Source: CAZMGB01 sp964565775 (lineage in GTDB: Bacteria > Chloroflexota > Dehalococcoidia > DSTF01 > JALHUB01). From it: a DNA stretch of 64,000 nucleotides. Of the stretch, positions 6,272 through 14,901 are shown piece after piece. The position numbers and the translations under genes are program-made. The notes beneath the pieces were generated by a model. The model searched no databases and was not told where the DNA came from. It saw only the letters and a list, made by a program, of their open reading frames with translations. The stretch's first letter is position 1. Each line of letters starts with the position of its first letter. The stretch lies in NCBI GenBank assembly GCA_964565775.1, contig CAZMGB010000004.1, positions 121,047 through 185,046 on the forward strand, read 5' to 3'.

Positions 6272-9079
6272 CTAGCCGTCGAGCTTCGCGATATCGACGC
6301 GGACGGCGCGGTCGATGGGGGAGGGCTGCCACTGGAGCGCCCAGTAGCGCAGGTGGCCGTAGCCCCCCGCCAGGTGCAGATACTTCACCATCCCCGGCTC
6401 CAGGTTGGCGCTATCCTTCCACTCTCGGAACTGTAGAGGCTCCCAACCGTTGTAGATGATCACCTGCCCCGGCATCACTGAGGGCGATAGCTTGACGGGG
6501 ACGATGCAGGTGCCCATGTCGTTGAAGACGCGCACCTCCTCCTCGTCCTCGATGCCGCGGGCGGCGGCGTCGTCGGTGTTCATGACCGCGTGCGGCCGGC
6601 CGCGGTGGGTGTTCTGCATGATGCGGTTGGTGATGTTCATGGAGTGGATGGACCAGCGGTTGTGGCCGGAGGTCATGAAGAAGGGGTAGTCGCCGCCCAT
6701 CTTGGGGTTCTCCTTGTGGACGGGCAGCTCCTCTCCCGCCTCGAGGAACCAGTCGTGGTCGATGTAGAACTGGGCACGACGGGTGAGCGTTGGGTAGGGG
6801 ATCTTGTTCTCCGTGTGCCAGCGGAATGCGGCGTGGGTCTCGTCGGGCTTGAGGTCGGCGGCCTGGTTGAGCCCGAGCGGCGAGAGGCCCCAGTCCGTGA
6901 AGCGCATGTATCCCTTTTCGCGCAGCGTATCGAGGCCGGTGCCCTTCGGCAGCGTGCCGGCGGCAACGCTGTCCTGCACCCACTCCGCGGCCACCTTTTC
7001 CGGCTCCTCGAAGTCCCGCCCCAGCGTGAAGGTGTCGTAGAGGGTATCCAGCCTGCGCTGACTGCCGGCGTTGTCCTGGTACTGCGTGAAGCCGCGGGCC
7101 TGCGCTCGCTCGGCGATCTTCTCACTCAGGCGGCGGGCGATCTCGAATTCGGGCAGCGTGTCGGCGGGCGGATGCACCGCCTCGTCCGAAAAGGTGAGGT
7201 TCAGCAAGTGGGGCGTCGGGATATGGAAGGTGACCTTCTCGTAGTGATGGGCGACGGGCAGGAAGAGGTCCGAGTGAAGGCCCGTGACGTTCATGCGCCA
7301 GTCGATGGTGACGATCTTCTTGAGCTTGGGCCAGAGGTTGGGGAGGAGCTGCGCCTGGCCGCCGCGCGTGCGACGGAGCGAGTTGCCCCCGCACTCGATG
7401 TAGATCTGGGGCGTCGTGTTCTCCGCCGGGCGTGCCACCCCCTGCCACCAGCCCTTGCTTAGCGCCTCTCGCATGAACTCGTCGAAGGGGCGGGTCATCG
7501 TCGGGTCGTTCCACTCGGGGCGGTTCCAGTTGGCCTGGTAGCCGCAGTGGTAGTACCAGAAGAAGGCCGGCGGCACCATGGCCTGGTTGGGCATCGCCCG
7601 CACCATCATCTCGATCGCGGCTATCTCATCGCTGCGGGTGGGGTCTTCCTCCTTGATCAGCCGGATCATCTCCTCGCGGGCGCGGAGGACGTTCTCCGTC
7701 TCCTCCAGGCCGCCGCGGCTCTTGGCGGCGAAGAGGAAGGGCCCGTCGAACATGCCGGCCGACCACTCGATGGCGCCGGTGCCCTTCTTGCCCCAGTTGC
7801 CGGTGAGTCCCATGACCAGCAGATACGACCGCACCATCAGGTCGGAGTGGTAGTACTTGAACGACGTGCCGCCGCACATGATGGTCGTGATCTTGGTCGC
7901 CACCTTTCGCGCCAGCAGCCGTATGACGTCCGGGTGGACGCCGCAGTGCTTGGAGGCTTTCTCCGGGGTGTAGTCCCGGAGCTTCTCCTTCAGGATCTCG
8001 AAGGCGGGCGTCACATCCACCTCGGTGCCATCGGCGAGGCGGGCGCTGTAGCGTCCCTCCAGGGCCGGCTCCAGGTCGCCGAGGTCAAGGCTGCCACGAG
8101 GCGCCTCCGCAACCCGGCCGGAGCGCGGATCGAAGAAGAAGAACTGGTCCTCGCGGCCGTCATCCTTTACGTCCGACCCGCGCAGGAACTTGCGGTTGTC
8201 CAGGCGAACGAGGAGCGGCAGGTCGGTCTGCTCCCGGACGAAGTCGGCCTTGTACAGCTTCTCTTCGATGATGACCTGCGCCATGCCCAGACCGAGGGCG
8301 GCGTCGGTGCCGGCACGGATCGGCACGTAGTAGTCGGCGTGCATGTGAGACGGCGAGCAGTCGGGCGCCACCAGAGCTACCTCGCCGCCGTTGTATCGGG
8401 CCTCCGATATGAAGTGATTGGACGGGATCATTGTGTAGATGGGGTTCATGTGGGTGAACATCATGAACTGGGAGTGGAAGACGTCGTCGTTGCTGCTGGC
8501 GGGGTTGAACTTGCCGAACGTGAGATAGATGCCGGGACTGAAGTCGTTGATGACGGCGTTGACGTCGGTGGAGACGGCGCCGATGTAGTTGATGATGCGG
8601 TTGACGTGCATGCCGGCCATCATGCCGCCCTGGCCGGCCGATCCCTCGTAGACGATGGACTCGGGGCCGGCCTCCTGGATGGCGTCGATGAAGGCGTCTG
8701 CGAGCTCGGTGAGGGCTTCGTCCCAGGAGATGCGTTGCCACTTGCCCTCGCCCCGTTCGCCGGCCCGCCTGAGGGGGTGCAGCACCCGCTCAGGCGCGTA
8801 GAGGAGCTGGCTCCAGGCGACGCCCTTGTTGCATCCCATAGGGTTCATGTCGGGGACGCCGGGCTCGATGACAGGGAAGGTGCCGGCCTGCTCCTCGCGG
8901 ACGACGATGCCCTCCTTCACGTAGACGCGGAAGGGGCAGTTGCCGGGATAGCAGTCGACGCAGTGGCTGCCCCAGAATACGCCGTCCCAGGTCCACTTCT
9001 GGCGATAGAGGTCCTGCCAGCTCCCGTAGGGGCGCTCCGGGGATGTGGTCTTCGTCTCGTCACGCTTCAAGGTAGGCAT
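6272..9079 (-). CDS. Molybdopterin oxidoreductase catalytic subunit, type II DMSO reductase-like
   Basis: The 935-residue protein is a Mo/W-bis-MGD enzyme of the DMSO reductase superfamily. The N-terminal Fe-S site is HCVDCYPGNCPF (His39, Cys43, Cys48) with a fourth Cys in NPMGCNKG (Cys83). A conserved NDFSPGIYLTFGKF segment carries Asp179, the position expected to ligate molybdenum in the NarG/EbdA/DdhA group. The molybdopterin-dinucleotide C-terminal domain runs from about 770 with SGHNRWSIHS and NDMGTCIVPV. No Tat signal is visible. ATG at 9079 is chosen because AGGAGG lies 7 bases upstream (a GTG lies at 9085). No Fe-S beta subunit or chaperone is adjacent. The substrate is unknown; family members reduce oxyanions or hydroxylate hydrocarbons and steroids. 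Confidence 0.9.
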   Translation of the reverse strand: MPTLKRDETKTTSPERPYGSWQDLYRQKWTWDGVFWGSHCVDCYPGNCPFRVYVKEGIVVREEQAGTFPVIEPGVPDMNPMGCNKGVAWSQLLYAPERVLHPLRRAGERGEGKWQRISWDEALTELADAFIDAIQEAGPESIVYEGSAGQGGMMAGMHVNRIINYIGAVSTDVNAVINDFSPGIYLTFGKFNPASSNDDVFHSQFMMFTHMNPIYTMIPSNHFISEARYNGGEVALVAPDCSPSHMHADYYVPIRAGTDAALGLGMAQVIIEEKLYKADFVREQTDLPLLVRLDNRKFLRGSDVKDDGREDQFFFFDPRSGRVAEAPRGSLDLGDLEPALEGRYSARLADGTEVDVTPAFEILKEKLRDYTPEKASKHCGVHPDVIRLLARKVATKITTIMCGGTSFKYYHSDLMVRSYLLVMGLTGNWGKKGTGAIEWSAGMFDGPFLFAAKSRGGLEETENVLRAREEMIRLIKEEDPTRSDEIAAIEMMVRAMPNQAMVPPAFFWYYHCGYQANWNRPEWNDPTMTRPFDEFMREALSKGWWQGVARPAENTTPQIYIECGGNSLRRTRGGQAQLLPNLWPKLKKIVTIDWRMNVTGLHSDLFLPVAHHYEKVTFHIPTPHLLNLTFSDEAVHPPADTLPEFEIARRLSEKIAERAQARGFTQYQDNAGSQRRLDTLYDTFTLGRDFEEPEKVAAEWVQDSVAAGTLPKGTGLDTLREKGYMRFTDWGLSPLGLNQAADLKPDETHAAFRWHTENKIPYPTLTRRAQFYIDHDWFLEAGEELPVHKENPKMGGDYPFFMTSGHNRWSIHSMNITNRIMQNTHRGRPHAVMNTDDAAARGIEDEEEVRVFNDMGTCIVPVKLSPSVMPGQVIIYNGWEPLQFREWKDSANLEPGMVKYLHLAGGYGHLRYWALQWQPSPIDRAVRVDIAKLDG

Positions 9080-9318
9080 GAACACACCTCCTCCGCGGGC
9101 AAAGGCAATGGGGGTAAGCTGCTGCGATTATGAAAGCCGGCCGCTGGGGCCAGCAAGAGCCATTCGGCTCATTTGCCGCACGCCTCGTTCGGGCCGCAGG
9201 GACAGAGCGCCGGCTCTGTCCTCTCTGTGTGAATCTGTGGCCGATGCTGTGGTTTGTCCGTGATGCTATCATGGAGCATCGAGCAGCCGGGGGCGGCGTC
9301 GTGGGAAGGGAGAAGACG

Positions 9319-10188
9319 ATGGCAGAGGGCTCCGTCCCGAAAGACTGGCCTACGGGCCTCATCGAGCTGGCCGAGAACGCGTTCGCCTACGTCCAGGCGA
9401 CGGGCGGCCTCTGCATCGTGAACGCCGGCGTCATCGTGGGCGAGGAGACGGTCGTCGCCATCGACTCTCTGTTCACGCCCAGCATGACGCGCGCCTTCCA
9501 GTCGGAGATCAGGCGTGTCACCGACAAGCCCGTGAGCACGCTGATCAACACCCACCACCACGTCGACCACACGCTGGGGAACGCCCACTTCGCGCCCGCC
9601 CGAATCGTAAGCCACGCCCGCGCCCGCGACGAGATGGAGCGCGTCGGCCTGCCCCTCGACATGCTGCGCCAGGTCGTGCCGCACTTCGCCGACGAGATCG
9701 CCGACGCGCGGGTGGTGCTGCCGGACGTCACGTTCGAGGGGGAGATGACGTTCCACCTGGGCAACCGGACGGCGCGGCTCCTCCACTTCGGCACGGCCCA
9801 CACGCTGGGCGACGCCCTGGTCTACCTGCCGGAGAGCCGCCTCCTCTTCGCCGGCGACGTCGCCTTTCACTACGTGACGCCCCTCGCCTTCGAGGGGCAT
9901 ATCGGCAAGTGGATCGACGTGGCGGACCGGGTGCTGGCGATGGACGTGGACACGATCGTGCCCGGCCACGGGCCGATCGGCGGCAAGGCGGACCTGCGGC
10001 GGATGCGCGACTACCTGTCGCTGGTGCGGTCGGAGGCGCGGCGGGCGTTCGACGCGGGGGTGGAGGCGCAGGAGGCGGCGTCCGCCCTAGGCGGGCTGCC
10101 TTTGGGGGAGTACGCGGACTGGGGGGAGCCGGAGCGCGTCGTCCTCAACGTGCGGCGCCTCTACCAGGAGTTCCGCGGCGAGATCTAG
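9319..10188 (+). CDS. Metallo-beta-lactamase-fold hydrolase
   Basis: The 289-residue cytosolic protein carries the MBL metal motif HxHxDH as THHHVDH (His79, His81, Asp83, His84). Later motifs are HFGTAHTLGDALVY (third-site His), LLFAGDVAF and IVPGHGPIGG. It resembles the SoxH/quinoprotein-relay-type MBL subgroup, whose members hydrolyse diverse esters or thioesters. ATG at 9319 follows a purine-rich GGGAAGGGAG ribosome-binding site. It is monocistronic, and its 3' end overlaps the convergent DUF4238 gene by 44 bases. The precise substrate cannot be inferred. Confidence 0.9.
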   Translation: MAEGSVPKDWPTGLIELAENAFAYVQATGGLCIVNAGVIVGEETVVAIDSLFTPSMTRAFQSEIRRVTDKPVSTLINTHHHVDHTLGNAHFAPARIVSHARARDEMERVGLPLDMLRQVVPHFADEIADARVVLPDVTFEGEMTFHLGNRTARLLHFGTAHTLGDALVYLPESRLLFAGDVAFHYVTPLAFEGHIGKWIDVADRVLAMDVDTIVPGHGPIGGKADLRRMRDYLSLVRSEARRAFDAGVEAQEAASALGGLPLGEYADWGEPERVVLNVRRLYQEFRGEI

Positions 10189-11314
10189 CCCTCCCACGGG
10201 CTTCCGCTTGACGCCGACTCCGACGCGGGCGCGCGTTGACCGTTTCGCTGTCCGGCGATTCCTTCAGTGCACTTGGGAGCCGTGGCGGTGTGGGGCGCCA
10301 ACCCTGCAAGACAGCGGCGTCGTAGGCTTTCGCCGCGTTGATTCGCTTCAGGCATGAGGACGCGCAGTCCCTTGGCACCGGGGAGGTGGTTCCATAGATG
10401 AACCGTGTGGCATCGTTTGTGACCACGTGTCTGGCGAAGGACGTCTCCCAAGGCGAGAAGTCCATGCGTTCACGCGGCCCCTTGGGCTCGACTTCCGTCT
10501 CATAGCCCATAGGATCGATTCTCATAAGCACGTGCGGAGACAGCGGGAAGACGTACAGGTGCTCCCACAGCGCTCCACCTGACCACCAGGGACGCACTGG
10601 CGGCAGGTAGCTGGACACCGGATTGTCGGATGTGTAGAGGCGTGCGCTGGGATGGGCTAGGCCCACGCGCCAGGCCATGGCCTCTAGGAGGTTCGCCCAA
10701 CCTTGAACCTCACTGAGCATGTAAGTTGTCGTCTCTGCATCTTGAATGGGCGCGTCTTCGCTAAGCCACCACTCGTCCGGTTTCTTCTCCCACTCGCGCC
10801 AGACCTCCTCCACCTGTGCCGGTGGAAGTGTGTTTTCCAGGTATGCCCGCGCCATGGGCTTCATCTGGTCGATGAGATGCTGTCTGACCGCGCGGTGCCA
10901 ACCTCTGAAGGCGGGAACACGGAATCTCTGGGCCGCGACATATCGGGCCACGTGGTTCTCCTCCTCGTCTGTCAACGCGAGAAGAGTGTCCGGATCCGCG
11001 ACAAGGCGGGTGAGGATTGGGGCGGCGGCGCCTTCAGCCTCTCCCAGCCAATCTTCGGTAGACTGAGTCTGCTGGCCGCTCCGCAAGTCGTAGAAGCGTC
11101 TCTCGACAGCTGCATTCTTGAGAGATGTTTCGAAATGCTTTCCCTCCTGGAAGTCATACACGGCAATGCGGCCGTCGCTGGCAAATCTGGCGAGGTATGT
11201 CTGGGGTACGTAGTGCTGTTTCACCGCGCCCGTGGGCGCGAGGATCGGCTCATTGAAGTGCCGGAAGTCACCGTCGGCAACTATGGGTGGATAGTCTTCG
11301 GCCTCGTCAGTCAT
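10145..11314 (-). CDS. DUF4238 domain-containing protein
   Basis: The 389-residue soluble protein has the N-terminal motif QHYVPQTYLARFA characteristic of DUF4238, followed by a predicted alpha-rich middle and the segment LYTSDNPVSSY typical of the family. The last roughly 45 residues are Arg-rich and low complexity. The ATG at 11314 leaves about 30 residues before the motif; an upstream start at 11347 is possible, and no strong ribosome-binding site decides between them. DUF4238 proteins are uncharacterised and occur patchily, often in variable regions. The gene has fewer GC-biased third positions than its neighbours by eye, which would fit recent acquisition. Confidence 0.85.
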   Translation of the reverse strand: MTDEAEDYPPIVADGDFRHFNEPILAPTGAVKQHYVPQTYLARFASDGRIAVYDFQEGKHFETSLKNAAVERRFYDLRSGQQTQSTEDWLGEAEGAAAPILTRLVADPDTLLALTDEEENHVARYVAAQRFRVPAFRGWHRAVRQHLIDQMKPMARAYLENTLPPAQVEEVWREWEKKPDEWWLSEDAPIQDAETTTYMLSEVQGWANLLEAMAWRVGLAHPSARLYTSDNPVSSYLPPVRPWWSGGALWEHLYVFPLSPHVLMRIDPMGYETEVEPKGPRERMDFSPWETSFARHVVTNDATRFIYGTTSPVPRDCASSCLKRINAAKAYDAAVLQGWRPTPPRLPSALKESPDSETVNARPRRSRRQAEARGRARSRRGTPGRGAAR

Positions 11315-11421
11315 ACTAGAACAAGTGTACATGATCGTCGTTTGCAAGGAAAGAAGATGACCCCCGGATCATGGCCGCCAGGGGCACGCTGGCTGCGGGC
11401 TGGGCCTCTCGCGGAGGCGTC

Positions 11422-11527
11422 TCACTCCGCGTCGCGCAGAAGAGCGCTGTAGCGGCGGCGGCAGAGGGCCACGTCCAGCTCCACCGCCGACAGGACATAG
11501 CACCGCAACCCGTCGGCGACGCGACTA
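11422..11527 (-). pseudogene. C-terminal scrap of a methyltransferase
   Basis: In a frame different from the upstream methyltransferase, the translation RVADGLRCYVLSAVELDVALCRRRYSALL runs to a stop (sequence broken here: RVADGLRCYV, then LSAVELDVAL). It closely parallels the C-terminal tail of the methyltransferase at 12709 (RVADRLAYFVPSAADLDVAV). It starts exactly where the 339-residue methyltransferase ends and has no start of its own, so it is best read as a remnant of a duplicated gene. Confidence 0.6.
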
Positions 11528-12544
11528 CTTCGAGGCGTGCCCCTGTTCGCCGGGCTGCCGTCGCTGGTACACGGCGAATGCCACCGCCGGCTGGAGGAGG
11601 CCCGCGTCCGATATCGCGCGGTCCAGCCACAGAAGCTCCGGCCCCACCTTCGCGATGACATCCGCGATGGTGGCGGGCGGACCGAGCCCAAGGGCGTGCT
11701 TCGCCCCGGCGACGAAGGGATGGAGCCGCCGTCGCCAGGCCGGAATCGACGCACGCGCCGGCGGCAGGACCGGCCTGAGCCACAGCAGGAGCGTAAGGAT
11801 CGCTCCCGCTTCCTGGCGCTCGACCTCGGTCAGGTACCGGCTGAATATCGAGAGCGACTCGCCCGACCGCACCGCCTCAGAGGGGCTGTGTTTCCAGGGG
11901 GAGAGCTCGGGCCATGCGATCCGCCAGGAACGCAGGTCGTGATGCCGCGCCCTCGCCTCCTCGAAGGCGGCTTCGAAGAGTCGCTTCTTCTCCGGCGCGA
12001 ACTGAAAACGCGACTCGCCGACGTAGTCCTCGAGGAAGAAGAACCCCCGCGGCGTGAGGCTCCTGGCGATCTGATAGGCGACGTGTTCCAGGTTGAGGAG
12101 ATGGTGCATCGAGCCGGCTGAGATGATGAGGTCGTAGGCGTCCTTCGGAAGCTCGACGAAATTGAGGTCGACTTCCTGTGTCGCTACGCGACCGGGGAAC
12201 TTCGCCGCGAGCTCCCGCTCTCGCTTGGCGAGCGACTCTCGGCTGATGTCGTACACGGTTAGATGAAGCGAGGGGTTCTGCTCCAGGATGCGGGTTTCGT
12301 GCTTGAGGCCGCCGGCGCCCAGCGCGCACCCGCGCCGGAACGTTCCGTACGCGCGTATCGTCTCGAACCAGGCGACGCTTCGCTTGCCGGCGAAGCGCTC
12401 ATTGAAATACTCCTCGAAGAGCGGCGGCTGCGTGTCGTGGCTGAAGAAATGAGGCCGGTCCCAGTACTCGGCTTCCTCCTGTAGTCGCCGCAGGTACTCC
12501 TCGTCGCGGGTCACGCGGTAGACGTCACCGGGGGTCTGGTCCAT
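11525..12544 (-). CDS. Class I SAM-dependent methyltransferase
   Basis: The 339-residue protein has a Rossmann-type methyltransferase core. The SAM-binding loop is a variant motif I (RGCALGAGGLKHE, about 71-83), followed by the acidic end of strand 2 (LTVYDIS), AYDLIISAGSMHHLLN (motif IV region) and SLTPRGFFFLEDYVGE (post-motif). The N-terminal 70 residues are aromatic-rich and the C-terminal 100 are unplaced. ATG at 12544 has AGGA about 7 bases upstream. It is the second of two tandem methyltransferase genes on this strand. The acceptor substrate is unknown. Confidence 0.85.
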   Translation of the reverse strand: MDQTPGDVYRVTRDEEYLRRLQEEAEYWDRPHFFSHDTQPPLFEEYFNERFAGKRSVAWFETIRAYGTFRRGCALGAGGLKHETRILEQNPSLHLTVYDISRESLAKRERELAAKFPGRVATQEVDLNFVELPKDAYDLIISAGSMHHLLNLEHVAYQIARSLTPRGFFFLEDYVGESRFQFAPEKKRLFEAAFEEARARHHDLRSWRIAWPELSPWKHSPSEAVRSGESLSIFSRYLTEVERQEAGAILTLLLWLRPVLPPARASIPAWRRRLHPFVAGAKHALGLGPPATIADVIAKVGPELLWLDRAISDAGLLQPAVAFAVYQRRQPGEQGHASK

Positions 12545-12708
12545 CTGCGTCCTGGCGGTCGCGGGCCTCTCCGCACCGGATCGACAGCGGGCGGGCGCCG
12601 TGCGAGAAGCCCGGTTAGCTCAACGGCGGCACTATCCTACACCATGCGGTGCTTGGCGAGAACGCTGGGTCCAGCCGCATGCTTCGCCGACGGCGCAGGA
12701 GGAACCGG

Positions 12709-13506
12709 TCAGCGGGCGTCGTCGCGGCGGCGCCAGACGGCCACGTCCAGGTCAGCGGCCGACGGCACGAAATAGGCCAGCCGGTCGGCGACGCGCCAGG
12801 CGGCCGTCCCCACCCGCTCCGGCAGCCGGTTCAGCAGGAAGCGCCAGCCGTCCATGAACTGGAAGAGGGAGACGCCGTACATCCCCTCCAGCTCCAGCCC
12901 GTCGCCGCCCATGGCCCGCAGGAGGGCGCAGGTGCCCTTGAAGGTGTGGTCGGGCGGGATCTGCCAGTAGAGGCGGTCGTTGGACACCGGCAGCCTCAGC
13001 CTCTGCCGCAGCGCGTAGAGGTTGCGCGCGAAGCGACACGAGAGGCTGTCGTAGTTCGCCAGGGCGACGATGAGCCGGCCGCCTGGTCGCAGGAGGCGCG
13101 CCGCCTCGGCGAAGAAGCGCTGCGGACTGGCGAAGTGGTCCATCGAGCCCTGGCAGAGCACCGCGTCGAACGTGGCGTCAGCGAAGGGCAGCGACTCGGC
13201 GATGGCGCGGACGCGACGGACGACGCGCGGCACCTCCTCCGAGATGTAGGCGCCCAGTCCGAGCATCGACTCGGAGGCGTCGACGCCGACGGCGTCCCAG
13301 CCCTGGTGGTGCAGCCGGGCGGCCTGCTGGCCAGTGCCGCACGCCACGTCAAGGAGCAGCGGCCGCCGCCCCGCTGCGGGCTCGGCCCAGCCGACCGTCT
13401 GACGTACGGAGTCCTCGATGCGGCGCAGGAAGAGGACGGTGTCCCGCTCTCCGTCCATCGCGAACTGGTCGATGCTGTAGTGCAGGTCGGGCTTGGAGTC
13501 TTCCAT
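12709..13506 (-). CDS. Class I SAM-dependent methyltransferase (Methyltransf_11 type)
   Basis: The 265-residue protein shows a textbook motif I, LLLDVACGTGQQAARL (about 50-65), an acidic residue at the end of strand 2 (AVGVDASESML), IAESLPFADATFDAVLCQGS and LLRPGGRLIVALANYD. The length and order fit small-molecule methyltransferases of the UbiE-like group. The C-terminal 80 residues (FMDGWRFLLNRLPERVG) may form the substrate lid. It is divergent from the GH172 gene, with about 100 bases between the starts. The product and pathway are not identifiable; the adjacent paralogue suggests a shared substrate class. Confidence 0.88.
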   Translation of the reverse strand: MEDSKPDLHYSIDQFAMDGERDTVLFLRRIEDSVRQTVGWAEPAAGRRPLLLDVACGTGQQAARLHHQGWDAVGVDASESMLGLGAYISEEVPRVVRRVRAIAESLPFADATFDAVLCQGSMDHFASPQRFFAEAARLLRPGGRLIVALANYDSLSCRFARNLYALRQRLRLPVSNDRLYWQIPPDHTFKGTCALLRAMGGDGLELEGMYGVSLFQFMDGWRFLLNRLPERVGTAAWRVADRLAYFVPSAADLDVAVWRRRDDAR

Positions 13507-13604
13507 GGCGGCAGAGGGTCGGTGCTTCCACGAGCCCGGGCGGCGCGCTCAGGCAGTATATTGTATGCTGGCGGACGAAGACGCAAGCCCGAAGGGGGTG
13601 CCAC

Positions 13605-14678
13605 ATGCTGCTCGGCTCATCTCTGGGGGACCTGGCCCGCCTGCGAGACGGACGCCGCCGACGGGCGTCGAGCTGGGACAGGGAGGGCGGCAATCGCGAC
13701 TTTCTCGTTATCCGGCCGGGCGAGACTGCCGTCCTCTGCGAGATCGAGGGGGCGGGCATCGTCCGCCACATCTGGTGCACGATGGCTACGGGCGATAACC
13801 CGTTCTATGCGCGCACGACGCTCCTTCGCATGCACTGGGACGGCTCGCCCACGCCCTGCGTCGAGGCGCCCATCGGTGACTTCTTCGGCATCGGCCACGC
13901 CATCGTCAAGGACTTCGCGTCGCTGCCCCTGACTATGAGCCCCCAGGACGGCCGCGGCTTCAACTGTTTCTTCCCCATGCCCTTCGCCGCTGGCGCCCGC
14001 ATCGAGGTGACGAACGAGGCCGAGGCCGGCATGATCTTCTACTACTATGTCGACTACGAGGAGCACGACGGGCTGGAGGATGACCTGGGCCGCTTCCACG
14101 CTCAGTGGCGTCGCGAGAACCCGACCGAGGGCTGGGGCGAGGGACGCTTCGGGGGTGACGCCGAGGGCGCCGAGCTGCGTCGGAAGGTCTGGACGACTCC
14201 CAACCTGGACGGCCGCGGCAACTACGTCATCCTCGACGCGCGGGGCCGCGGCCACTACGTGGGCTGCAACCTCAACATCGACTGCTTTTCGCGCCAGAAG
14301 AACGACTGGTACGGTGAGGGCGACGATATGATCTTCATCGACGGCGACGACTGGCCGCCGACGCTCCACGGCACCGGCACCGAGGACTATTTCAATACCG
14401 CCTTCTCACCCCGCCGCGAGTTCAACGCGCCTTACCACGGCGTCACCGTCTACAGCGGCACGGACGACTGGCCCTGGAAGGGCAAGAACTCCATGTACCG
14501 CTTCCACGTCGAGGACCCGATCATGTTCGAAAGGTCGATTCGCGTGACCATCGAGCATGGCCACGCCAACAATCTCAGCAACGACTACTCGAGCACCGCC
14601 TACTGGTACCAGACGGAGCCCCACGCCCCCTTCCCGCCGATGCGGCCCCTGGAGGAGCGGCTGCCGCGCCCGGACTGA
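13605..14678 (+). CDS. GH172 (DUF2961) glycoside hydrolase
   Basis: The 357-residue protein is a DUF2961/GH172 enzyme, a family whose characterised members are alpha-D-fructofuranosidases and arabinofuranosidases with a double jelly-roll fold. Visible hallmarks are GEGDDMIFIDGDDWPPTL followed by HGTGTEDYFNTAFSP, where Glu260 matches a catalytic glutamate, and earlier GIVRHIWCTM and APIGDFFGIGH. No signal peptide is seen, so it is presumably cytosolic. ATG at 13605 follows GAAGGGGG. It stands alone, divergent from the methyltransferases. Sugar specificity is not predictable here. Confidence 0.9.
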   Translation: MLLGSSLGDLARLRDGRRRRASSWDREGGNRDFLVIRPGETAVLCEIEGAGIVRHIWCTMATGDNPFYARTTLLRMHWDGSPTPCVEAPIGDFFGIGHAIVKDFASLPLTMSPQDGRGFNCFFPMPFAAGARIEVTNEAEAGMIFYYYVDYEEHDGLEDDLGRFHAQWRRENPTEGWGEGRFGGDAEGAELRRKVWTTPNLDGRGNYVILDARGRGHYVGCNLNIDCFSRQKNDWYGEGDDMIFIDGDDWPPTLHGTGTEDYFNTAFSPRREFNAPYHGVTVYSGTDDWPWKGKNSMYRFHVEDPIMFERSIRVTIEHGHANNLSNDYSSTAYWYQTEPHAPFPPMRPLEERLPRPD

Positions 14679-14901
14679 GGTGCGCTCGGCTCCGGCTCAC
14701 GTCCTCAGCCAACGACATCGCTGCGCGCGTAGCTAGAGGCCGTCCAGACCAGGAAAAAGGGCCGAACGGCAGCGATAGATGACTACATTTGGCAGTTAAG
14801 CTCCGATTGGCTTTTGGCTATAGGGTAGGTACGAACATCCGGCTGGCTCGCGCTGTACGTGGTCGCCGCTGGCGATCACGTTGTTGTCGTGGGAATAACC
14901 C

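Noticed and set aside
7547..9133. Long open frame (528 codons) opposite the molybdoenzyme
   Set aside because: Same reason: antisense to a well-conserved gene, with no recognisable motif.
12608..12660. GCCCGGTTAGCTCAACGG resembling a tRNA 5' half
   Set aside because: No matching acceptor stem, anticodon arm or T-loop follows; the similarity is limited to the D-arm region.
14679..14901. Search for a riboswitch ahead of the cytochrome operon
   Set aside because: No known aptamer consensus or strong stem with covarying arms could be seen.
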